This document shows positions 1-6,900 of a stretch of 9,107 bases of DNA, piece after piece. The position numbers and the translations under genes were made by a program. The stretch is from Candidatus Omnitrophota bacterium. GTDB taxonomy: Bacteria > Omnitrophota > Gorgyraeia > Zapsychrales > Zapsychraceae. The DNA is taken from NCBI GenBank assembly GCA_018399915.1, contig JAGYNW010000069.1, positions 1-9,107 on the forward strand. Direction: 5' to 3'. Each line of letters starts with the position of its first letter. Positions within the stretch are counted from its first letter, which is position 1. The notes below the pieces were generated by a model, which did no database searches, was not told where the DNA came from, and saw only the letters and a program-made list of their open reading frames with translations.

Positions 1-2
1 AA

Positions 3-14
3 GGTCTGTCCCTA
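3..14. repeat. possible edge of a REP-like intergenic repeat
   Basis: The window opens with GGTCTGTCCCTA. From memory, the GGTCTGTCCC/GGGACAGACC word recurs in intergenic DNA near Y1 (REP-associated) transposase genes in some environmental bacterial genomes. Only one copy is visible and its other arm, if any, lies outside the window. It could equally be ordinary sequence upstream of the first gene. Confidence 0.15.
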
Positions 15-19
15 CATTC

Positions 20-27
20 GAGGAGGG
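20..27 (+). promoter_or_regulatory. ribosome binding site of the solute-binding protein gene
   Basis: GAGGAGGG lies just before the ATG at 31, with only three T residues between. It is a strong Shine-Dalgarno match at short spacing. The reading frame is open to the left edge of the window, so this site, together with the signal peptide that begins right after the ATG, is what fixes the start at 31. Confidence 0.75.
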
Positions 28-30
28 TTT

Positions 31-1215
31 ATGGCAAGTGATAAAAGGAAAAGGAAGTGGTATCGCGGGATTGGGTACGCCGCGCTTTATCTGTTTTTGA
101 GCTGCGGTATAAGTTTTGCGGACAGCGGTAAAATAATCCAGGCCGGATCGGAATATGATTACCCGCCGTTTTGTATTGTTTCTGAAGATGGGGAAGCGGA
201 TGGGTTTTCCGTTGAGCTTTTGCGGGCCGCGCTTCAAGCGGTTGATCTGGATGTCGCTTTTAAGGTCGGGCCCTGGAATGAAGTGAAAGAAGATTTAGAA
301 CAAGGCAGGATCCAGGCCCTGCCTTTTGTGGGCAGAACCCCGGAAAGAGAAGATATCTTTGATTTTACGTTTTCCTACATACCGCTGCACGGGGCGATCT
401 TTGTCCGAAAAGGCGATACGCGCATAAACACGGTCGCGGACCTGGCCGGCAAAGAGGTCATTGTCATGAAAGGGGATAATGCCGAGGAGTTTGCGCGACG
501 TGAAAAGATAACGCCGCATGTTATCGCGGTTGCGACTTATGAAGAGGCCATGCGGTTGCTTGCAGCCGGCAAGCATGACGCAGTCATTGCCCAGCGGCTT
601 ATGGGGGTTGAACTTTTGCAGGATTTGGGTATCAACAATATTGTCGCGGTTGACCACCGGCTGGATAAGTTCCGGCAGGATATTGCCTTCGCGGTCCAGG
701 AGGGAGATCAGGAGTTATTATCCCTGCTCAATGAGGGCCTGGCTATTGTGATCGCCGACGGTACTTATGATAAGCTTTACAAAAAATGGTTTGGTCCGTC
801 TTTATTGCGTCAGATGTCTTTTGGGGAGATGGTTTTTCATTTTTTAAAAATATTGGTCCCGTTTCTTTTTATCTTGTTTCTGGTTTTGAGTTTATTGTTA
901 AAACTGGAAGTCGGCAGAAAGACGCGCGGCCTGCGTGGTGAGATTGAGCAGCGCAAGAAGATCGAGCAGGAGTTGACGCGCTACCGCGACCATCTTGAAA
1001 AACTGGTTTCTGAAAGGACCAAGGAATTGCGTGAGTCCCGGGCCACGCTTCAGATAAAGGTCGAGGAGCGGACAGCGGAGCTGCAAGAGAAGATGAAAAG
1101 CATCAATGAGATGAATCAGCTAATGGTCGGCCGGGAATTGAAAATGATCGAGTTAAAAAAACAGATCAATGGCCTGCTGGCAGAGCTGGGGCAAGCGCCC
1201 CGATATGATGTTTGA
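31..1215 (+). CDS. membrane-anchored solute-binding (SBP_bac_3-type) protein with C-terminal coiled coil
   Basis: A 394-residue protein. Residues 1-30 form a basic, hydrophobic signal sequence with a plausible S-F-A cleavage site. Residues 36-254 look like a family 3 periplasmic binding domain (HisJ/BvgS sensor type): YPPF at 44-47, PWNEVKEDLEQGRI at 81-94, RTPEREDIFDF at 102-112 and a closing ADGTYDKLYKKWFG at 242-255. Such domains bind amino acids or other small polar ligands; the ligand cannot be read here. Residues 271-292 are one strong transmembrane helix, and 295-385 are a charged, heptad-like coiled coil resembling the linkers that precede kinases. No His-kinase, GGDEF, HAMP or methyl-accepting domain follows. 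The tail (VGRELKMIELKKQI at 366-379, then ELGQAPRY at 385-392) resembles a tail I recall at the natural C-termini of other bacterial sensor proteins, so the protein looks complete. The coiled coil should be cytoplasmic, possibly signalling to a partner. It lies upstream of the efflux operon but the operon has its own promoter. Confidence 0.85.
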   Translation: MASDKRKRKWYRGIGYAALYLFLSCGISFADSGKIIQAGSEYDYPPFCIVSEDGEADGFSVELLRAALQAVDLDVAFKVGPWNEVKEDLEQGRIQALPFVGRTPEREDIFDFTFSYIPLHGAIFVRKGDTRINTVADLAGKEVIVMKGDNAEEFARREKITPHVIAVATYEEAMRLLAAGKHDAVIAQRLMGVELLQDLGINNIVAVDHRLDKFRQDIAFAVQEGDQELLSLLNEGLAIVIADGTYDKLYKKWFGPSLLRQMSFGEMVFHFLKILVPFLFILFLVLSLLLKLEVGRKTRGLRGEIEQRKKIEQELTRYRDHLEKLVSERTKELRESRATLQIKVEERTAELQEKMKSINEMNQLMVGRELKMIELKKQINGLLAELGQAPRYDV

Positions 1216-1231
1216 TCCGCCTTACGGGGCG
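1196..1231 (+). terminator. weak hairpin at the end of the solute-binding protein gene
   Basis: CGCCCCG (1196-1202) and CGGGGCG (1225-1231) are perfect 7-bp inverted repeats around a 22-nt loop that contains the TGA stop at 1213-1215. The stem is GC-rich, but the loop is long and only TGTTT follows rather than a proper T tract. It may attenuate or end transcription of the first gene; intrinsic termination is not certain. Confidence 0.3.
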
Positions 1232-1245
1232 TGTTTACGAAACAC
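1231..1245. repeat. short perfect dyad, GTGTTT-ACG-AAACAC
   Basis: Six-base perfect arms separated by three bases, followed by a run of seven A residues (1246-1252) and then the -35 box at 1259. It is in the position of an upstream activator site or a second operator half. No T tract follows on the plus strand and no A tract precedes it, so it is not an intrinsic terminator for either strand. Confidence 0.3.
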
Positions 1246-1258
1246 AAAAAAATTATAG

Positions 1259-1287
1259 TTGACATTAAAAATAAAGCATGCTATATT
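1259..1287 (+). promoter_or_regulatory. sigma70-type promoter of the tetR-efflux operon
   Basis: A perfect -35 box TTGACA (1259-1264), a 17-bp spacer, and a near-consensus -10 box TATATT (1282-1287) are seen directly. An A-rich stretch upstream (1246-1252) could act like an UP element. The expected transcript start is near 1294, leaving an untranslated leader of about 22 nt before the ATG at 1316. No comparable promoter was seen in front of the next three genes, which overlap or abut, so this is probably the operon's main promoter. Confidence 0.85.
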
Positions 1288-1291
1288 TTTA
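1266..1291. promoter_or_regulatory. 26-bp palindromic operator overlapping the -10 box
   Basis: The dyad is centred between 1278 and 1279, and 12 of 13 symmetric base pairs match; the only mismatch is 1274/1283. The core is AGCATGCT (1275-1282) and the outer arms are TAAAAATA/TATTTTTA. It covers most of the promoter spacer and the whole -10 box, so a bound protein would block RNA polymerase. TetR-family dimers typically bind palindromes of this size next to their own gene, and a TetR-family gene starts 25 bp downstream. Autorepression of the efflux operon is therefore the likely role; binding itself is inferred. Confidence 0.75.
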
Positions 1292-1301
1292 TCTCAAACA
1301 C

Positions 1302-1309
1302 GGAAGGGA
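1302..1309 (+). promoter_or_regulatory. ribosome binding site that sets the TetR start
   Basis: GGAAGGGA ends 6 nt before the ATG at 1316. This supports 1316 over the upstream TTG at 1259, which is the -35 box and lies before the predicted transcript start. A second ATG at 1311 is in another frame and reaches a stop after four codons (M-A-C-R), overlapping the true start. Confidence 0.7.
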
Positions 1310-1315
1310 TATGGC

Positions 1316-1996
1316 ATGCCGCTGAAAAAGACAGACACCTTTACTTTAAGAGAAAAGAAATACGCCAAAACCAAAATCGCGCTGGCCAAAGAGTTCAGGA
1401 AACGTTTGCAAAAGGTCAGGTTCGCGGATATCGCGATCAAAGAGGTCTGTGAAAAGGTTGAGGTCTCGGAAGGCACCTTTTATAATTATTTCCCGCATAA
1501 AACCGATATTGTCTACTTCTTTAATAAACTCACGGTTCTCAAGCTCATCTGGATCACCGGCCATAAGGGAACTCCCCAGGCAGACGCGCGTGATACCATT
1601 GCCTTTGCCTTTGACTACATGGCCCAGGAAATGCAGAATCCCTTCCTTTTTTTTGAGATCATCTCGCTCTACACCTCTGAACGCGTGAAACCGGACGGCA
1701 AAGTCGATCTTTCTGTTCCGGAGAAGGTTTATGGCCTTCCGGATTGCCCGGGTATTGAGGAGGTGGCCCTGATGCCTCTGGAGGATTTCTTTTTGATCCA
1801 GGTAAAGCGCGCCCAGCAAAAAGGGCAAATGACATCGCGGGTTCCGGCCAAGGAGATCATGTTGTCCTTGATGGCGATCCTGGTCGGTGTGCCTTTGGTG
1901 ATCGATATGAACGATTTCGGCAAATTGAAAAAGCTGTTCCGGACGCAGTTATCTGTGTTTTGGACGGGATTGGCTGATATAAAGAGGAAGGCCTGA
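1316..1996 (+). CDS. TetR/AcrR-family transcriptional regulator
   Basis: A 226-residue protein, typical for TetR regulators. Residues 16-65 form the N-terminal DNA-binding domain: a first helix (AKTKIALAKEFRKR), then the helix-turn-helix FADIAIKEVCEKVEVSEGTFYNYFPHK (36-62), in which S-x-G-T-F-Y-N-Y-F matches the family's recognition helix and the start of helix 4 very well. Residues 66-226 are a helical ligand-binding and dimerisation region without recognisable specificity. Its stop overlaps the first ATG of the outer-membrane gene by one base, so it is the first gene of the efflux operon. By analogy with AcrR/TtgR-like regulators it most likely represses the operon through the palindrome at 1266-1291 and is released by a pump substrate. 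The ligand is unknown. Confidence 0.92.
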   Translation: MPLKKTDTFTLREKKYAKTKIALAKEFRKRLQKVRFADIAIKEVCEKVEVSEGTFYNYFPHKTDIVYFFNKLTVLKLIWITGHKGTPQADARDTIAFAFDYMAQEMQNPFLFFEIISLYTSERVKPDGKVDLSVPEKVYGLPDCPGIEEVALMPLEDFFLIQVKRAQQKGQMTSRVPAKEIMLSLMAILVGVPLVIDMNDFGKLKKLFRTQLSVFWTGLADIKRKA

Positions 1997-3333
1997 TGAT
2001 GCGAATGCGGATAAAAGCCGGGTTGGTGGGTTTGCTCAGCGGATGTGTTTTGACGCTTGCTTTGCCGGCAAGCGCGCGCGAGCCTGTGGCCGGGGGCCGC
2101 AACCTGACTTTGACCGAAGCGGTCAGCCGGGCGCTTGAGGCCAGTGAAGATCTGAAGCTGCAGGATAATCAGGTCAAAAGAAAACAGTCTGAAAAGAACG
2201 AAGAAAAGGCGCGGCTGTTTCCGCAAGTCCACGCCCAATTGGGATTAACCAATAATTTTGAGTATCCGGATGTGGCCGCGTCTGCGGCCACCAAAGATTA
2301 TCATGCGGATATCGGGCTGACCATGAACCAAACGGTTTTTGCCTTCGGCCATGTAGCCTATGCCATCTCTGCCGCGCAAAAGGCCTTTGAAACCAGCCGT
2401 TTTGATCGGCAAGGCACCAGGGAAAGTGTTATTTATGAAACCAAAATCGCATATTTTCAGGCCTATCTGGCCCAGCGGGTGCTTACGATCGTTCAGGATT
2501 CCTACGACAATGCGTTAAAAAATAAAGAGATCCTTGAGGACCGGGCCGCGACCGGCCGGGTGTCCAAATATGATAATATCAAGATAGCCGCGGATATTGC
2601 TTCCCGCAAGCCTGCGGTCCATAATGCCCGCGCTGATCTGGCCTCGGCCATGGAAACGTTGAAGGTGGCCATCGGATGCGGGTCAGACGAGGCCATTAAC
2701 CTTAAGGACGGGTTTGTTGCCTCCTATCCGGAGTTGAAACGGGAAGACCTGGCATTGGCCTTGAAGGATCGTCAGCCGGCGATCAAGGCCCTGGCTAGCG
2801 CGATTGAACAGAAACAGGAAATAATAAAGTCCCAAAAGGCATTGCTTTTTCCGCAGGTTTCCGCGTTTGTTACCTGGAACCATAAAGGCGACAGTGATGA
2901 TCTGTATATCGGTAGAGAACAGATGGATGATTATGGGGTGGCGGGGTTGAAGGTCAATATCCCGGTCTGGGCCGCAGGGATCAGCCGGGAGAGGATCCAT
3001 CAGGCGCGTATTGACAAGCAAAGCGCGCAGCTTGAATATAAACAAGGCGCAGAACAGTATCTGCTTTTATTGGACAAGGCGCTCAGTGAATACCGGGAAT
3101 ACAAAGGCACGTTGCAGGCCAATGAAGAGGCCGTGCGTTTGGCCCGGGAATCGTATCAGTACAGCCGGGAATTGTTTGCCTCCGGCCAGATCGCGGTTAC
3201 GGACTTGAACGACGCGGAATTGCAGTTAACCAATGCCCGGATCAGCAAAGAGCGGACGCTCTTTGCCTTAAACCGTACTGTGGCTTTGCTTGAGCGGCTC
3301 ACACTCACAGGAATTTTTCATGAACAAAATTAG
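1996..3333 (+). CDS. TolC-family outer-membrane efflux protein
   Basis: A 445-residue protein of usual length for the outer-membrane component of tripartite efflux. It shows the internal duplication of the family: half one spans about 37-235 and half two about 247-432, and each carries an LFPQV motif after its first long helix (74-78 and 284-288). Long Ala/Gln/Glu/Arg-rich helices should form the periplasmic tunnel, with aromatic strand segments between them for the membrane barrel. The N-terminus is hydrophobic with an A-S-A cleavage site at 25-27, but L-S-G-C at 14-17 also fits a lipobox, as in lipidated members such as OprM, so lipidation is possible. The ribosome site AGAGGAAGG precedes tandem ATGs at 1996 and 1999; either may be used. 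The gene overlaps the TetR stop by one base and the adaptor start by 14 bases, pointing to translational coupling. Confidence 0.92.
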   Translation: MMRMRIKAGLVGLLSGCVLTLALPASAREPVAGGRNLTLTEAVSRALEASEDLKLQDNQVKRKQSEKNEEKARLFPQVHAQLGLTNNFEYPDVAASAATKDYHADIGLTMNQTVFAFGHVAYAISAAQKAFETSRFDRQGTRESVIYETKIAYFQAYLAQRVLTIVQDSYDNALKNKEILEDRAATGRVSKYDNIKIAADIASRKPAVHNARADLASAMETLKVAIGCGSDEAINLKDGFVASYPELKREDLALALKDRQPAIKALASAIEQKQEIIKSQKALLFPQVSAFVTWNHKGDSDDLYIGREQMDDYGVAGLKVNIPVWAAGISRERIHQARIDKQSAQLEYKQGAEQYLLLLDKALSEYREYKGTLQANEEAVRLARESYQYSRELFASGQIAVTDLNDAELQLTNARISKERTLFALNRTVALLERLTLTGIFHEQN

Positions 3334-3997
3334 GCTTATTGTGTATTTTCTTTGTTTCGCGGTCCTGGTCTTTTTTGTAAAGGCCAGGCAAGAGGTGGTT
3401 ACGTCTGAAAGACAGCAGGACGTGGTCAGCCTTTTTTCTCAATGGCAGGCAAACGGCAAACCGGTTGTGGTTAAGAAGCTGGAAAAACAGGATGTGCCGC
3501 TGTTGACCAAAATAACCGCCAGGCATGTCTCCGGTAATAAGTATCAAAGTTATGTGCCCAAATATATTCAGAAGAAATTGCGGCCCGGCCAGATATTTTT
3601 TATTAAAGGGCAGCATAAGGATATAGAAGGCATTGTGACCGGGGTGGCCGATACTATTGATCTGTCCAGCGGCATGTTCCCGGTTTCTTTAACCCTGAAA
3701 CAATCGCTGACCACTTTTGACGACTGGATCATTGTTTATGTGCGTGTGGATACGGTCTCTGATGTGATCTGTATTCCCGCTGAGCTTTTGGATAAACAGG
3801 AAGACACCTATCAGGTATGGGTTTTACGCGACGGTAAGGCGCGCCGGGTCCGGGTCACCCTTGGCCAGCGTAACGGGTTCGGGGCTATTATTGATAAAGG
3901 CCTTCAGCCCGGGGATGTCCTGATCGTCAAAGGCACCACGCATCTTAAAGAGGGCGATAAGCTGAATATCTTAAGGGAAGGATCAAAGGAGAACTGA
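3320..3997 (+). CDS. short RND periplasmic adaptor (membrane-fusion protein) lacking the hairpin region
   Basis: A 225-residue protein; RND adaptors are usually about 350-400. Residues 5-20 form an N-terminal membrane anchor with no lipobox. Residues 47-68 resemble the opening strand of adaptors (GKPVVVKKLEKQDVP). The sequence then passes directly to a beta-barrel region (about 70-145; LRPGQ at 87-91, IEGIVTGVADTIDLSSGMFPV at 102-122) and a membrane-proximal region (about 146-220; IPAELL, DGKARRVRVTLG at 171-182, GLQPGDVLIVKG at 194-205, EGDKLNI). The biotinyl-lipoyl domain and alpha-helical hairpin expected in between are absent. Spirochaete BesA is a known adaptor lacking the hairpin, but as I recall it keeps the lipoyl part. 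The ATG at 3320 has CAGGA 7 nt upstream and lies within the end of the TolC gene; an upstream TTG at 3290 would put ten polar residues before the anchor and has no such site. The RND gene begins 1 bp after its stop. Confidence 0.82.
   Translation: MNKIRLIVYFLCFAVLVFFVKARQEVVTSERQQDVVSLFSQWQANGKPVVVKKLEKQDVPLLTKITARHVSGNKYQSYVPKYIQKKLRPGQIFFIKGQHKDIEGIVTGVADTIDLSSGMFPVSLTLKQSLTTFDDWIIVYVRVDTVSDVICIPAELLDKQEDTYQVWVLRDGKARRVRVTLGQRNGFGAIIDKGLQPGDVLIVKGTTHLKEGDKLNILREGSKEN
3985..3991 (+). promoter_or_regulatory. ribosome binding site of the RND permease gene
   Basis: AAAGGAG lies 7 nt before the ATG at 3999 and inside the last codons of the adaptor gene. It fixes the permease start and suggests coupled translation of adaptor and pump. 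Confidence 0.75.
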
Positions 3998-3998
3998 T

Positions 3999-6900
3999 AT
4001 GATCGCGTTTTTTGTTAAAAGGCCGGTTACCACAATTATGTTTATCGCGGTTTTCGTGATCCTCGGACTGGTGTCCTTGTTCAATCTGCGGGTTGAAGAG
4101 ATGCCGCAACTGGATTTCCCTATTGTCACGGTCACGGTCACTTATCCGGGATCCACGCCGCTTGAGATGGAAACCCTGGTCATTAACAAGATCGAGGACG
4201 CGGTCTCTGAACTTTCCGGCATCCAAAAGCTGCGCAGTGAATCTTATGATAATTTTGGCTATGTTTTTCTGGAATTTCTTATGTCCGAGGACGTCAATGT
4301 CAAATTCATTGAGGTCAAGGATAAAGTCGAGGCCATCATTAATGACCTTCCTGACGGGGTGGAAAAACCGGTCGTGGAAAAATTTGATCCTTTGATGCAA
4401 CCGGTCATGGATCTGGTTCTGGCCAGCGATAAGCTTGACGGCCGGGATCTGTATGAATTCGCGGATAAAAAGTTCAAGGACAAGTTTTCTTCGGTTGCCG
4501 GCGTTGCCAGTGTGGATGTCTATGGCGGCAAGCAAAGGCAGATCAATATTATTGTCGATCCGATGCTGATGAAGCAGAAGTATATCACGATCCTGGATGT
4601 GGTCAACAGTATCCGCGCCAAGAATATGAATGTGCCCGGCGGTCTGCTGGAAAAAGGCGACACCGCTATGAGTCTGCGTTTTTTAGGGGAGTTTGCCAGT
4701 CCGGCAGAGATTGCCGACATGGTTCTGGTTTCGCGGGATGGGACCCCGTTCGCGCTTAAAGAGATCGCGCGGGTGCAGGATGGGTTTAAGGATGTGGAAT
4801 CGATCTCGCATTTTAACGGGGAATCGGTTGTCGGGCTTTCCTTAACCAAGGTGTCGGATGGAAACGCTATTGCGATCGCCGAAGAGGTGCGCCGGCGCCT
4901 GGATGAGTTCAGGGCGGTCTTGCCTGAAGGCGTGTCTTTGCAGGTGGCGACCGATACCACCGATTATATTATCAATGAGACCCGGGACACGTATTTTAAT
5001 ATTCTCATCGGTATCCTTTTTACGGTCGTGATCCTTTATCTGTTCACCGGACGGCTGAGCCTGACCTTTATTTCATCGATCGCGATCCCGACCTCGATCA
5101 TTTCCTCTCTTTTGCTGGTAGATGCCTCGGGTTTCAGTATCAATATGATGACCCTTTTAGGGATTGCTACGGTCCTGGGCACACTGATCGCCAATGCCAT
5201 TGTTATCGTCGAGAATGTACTGGTGCATCTGGACCGGGGCGAGGATCCGGTCAATGCGTCCATTAAAGGGACCAAAGAAGTGACCGATGCGGTGCTGGCA
5301 GCCGCGGGAACCAATCTGGTGGTGTTTACGCCGATCGCCTCCATGCAGGGCATTATCGGTCAATTTTTTAAATCGTTCGGATTAACGGTTGTTTATGCGA
5401 CGCTTTTTTCGATCCTGGCCTCGTTCACGCTGACGCCGATGTTATGCAGTATTATTTTACGCCCCAAAAAGGATGCGCCGCATACAGGCGGCCGGCGCTC
5501 CCTGAATCCTTTCAAATGGCTGGTGGCCTTGACCAACCGCATCATGCTTTTTTTCAGGTCGGAATATGAGCGGATCTTTAAGGGGCTGTTCCGCTACCAT
5601 TGGCTTGTGCTGCTTTTTGTGATCTTATCATTTTATTCCATGCGTTTTGTTGTGCCTTATATTGAGAACAATTTTATGCCGGCGAATGATGAGGACATGA
5701 TCACCATCAAGCTGGAGATGCCGCAAGGCTCGACGATCGAACGCACAGAAGACGTTGTGGCCGTGATTGAACAGCGCGTTGCCCGCATCCCGGAGATGTC
5801 ATCCTATCTGACCTCTATCGGCAGCGATGGGGTTGAGAACGCGGCAGTGGTTGTGAATCTCATCCCGGCCCAAGAAAGGGAGCGGGCGGATGTGGCGATC
5901 ATCCAGGAACTGATCCCGTTTGTGGCGCGCATACCTGATGCTGAGATCAATATCGAACGCGGAGAGGCGCGCGGCGGTGTGGCCGGGGACATTTCCATTA
6001 ATGTTCACGGAGAGGATTATCAGCGGCTTATTGCGCTTTCGCGTATGATGGAACAGAAGATGAATGAAAGCGGGTATTTCCGTTCCGTGAAACTATCGTA
6101 CAAAGAGCCCAAAACCGAGATCCAGTTCTTGCCGGATCAAAAACGCATGGTTGCCCATGGGGTCGCGGATCAGTTGGTGGGGCGTACCATCCGCGTTTCT
6201 GTTTACGGGGATGACACCAATATTTATAAAGAAAAAGGGGAAGAATACGATATCAATGTGGCCCTGGATGAACGTTATACCGAGGACATGGAAGACCTCA
6301 GGCATATTGACGTGATCACGCAAAAGGGCATGATCCCGGTCATTGAGCTTGGGCAACTGGTTGAAGATAAAGCCACGCCCTTGATCCGTCACAGGAATAA
6401 AGTCCGCGTGATCCGGCTGGAAGGATACCTGGCAAAATCCGCCACCGGTTATGTGCGGGGTGTTCTGGATGAGGCGTTTAAGGACTTGCCGTTTGAGTCC
6501 GGGTACGGCTATCAATATGTCGAGATGGCTGAGACGGAAGAGGAATCGTCCCGCGAGATCGGAAAGGCGTTTTTGCTGGCAGTGATCCTGACGTATATGT
6601 TATTGTGCGCGATCATGGATTCGTTCTTTTTTCCGATCCCGGTTTTGTTGTCGGTGGCCACCTCGTTTATCGGTGTATTTTTGACCATGTTTTTTGTGGG
6701 TGCCACGATCAATATCGCCTCGATGCTGGGGATGGTCATGATCGTCGGGTTGGTGGTCAACAATTCTATTCTGATGCTGGACTACACGCTGATGAAGATG
6801 AAAGAGGGGGTGGCTGTTATTGATGCTTTGTGGCTGGGGGCGTCAGAGAAATTCCGGCCTATCATCATGACCTCTTTGGCGATCGTGCTGGGTATTCTGC

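Noticed and set aside
1259..1315. Upstream TTG start giving the TetR protein 19 extra residues
   Set aside because: The TTG is the first codon-sized part of a perfect -35 box, lies upstream of the predicted transcript start, and has no ribosome site; the ATG at 1316 has one.
3290..3560. Frameshift in the adaptor gene hiding the missing domains
   Set aside because: The gene overlaps the TolC-like gene and there is no unassigned DNA; no other frame there shows adaptor-like sequence.
3945..4535. 196-codon open frame on the minus strand across the adaptor-permease junction
   Set aside because: It is antisense to two clear genes, has a low-complexity His/Arg/Asp-rich product with no recognisable domain, and is explained by the codon pattern of the plus strand.
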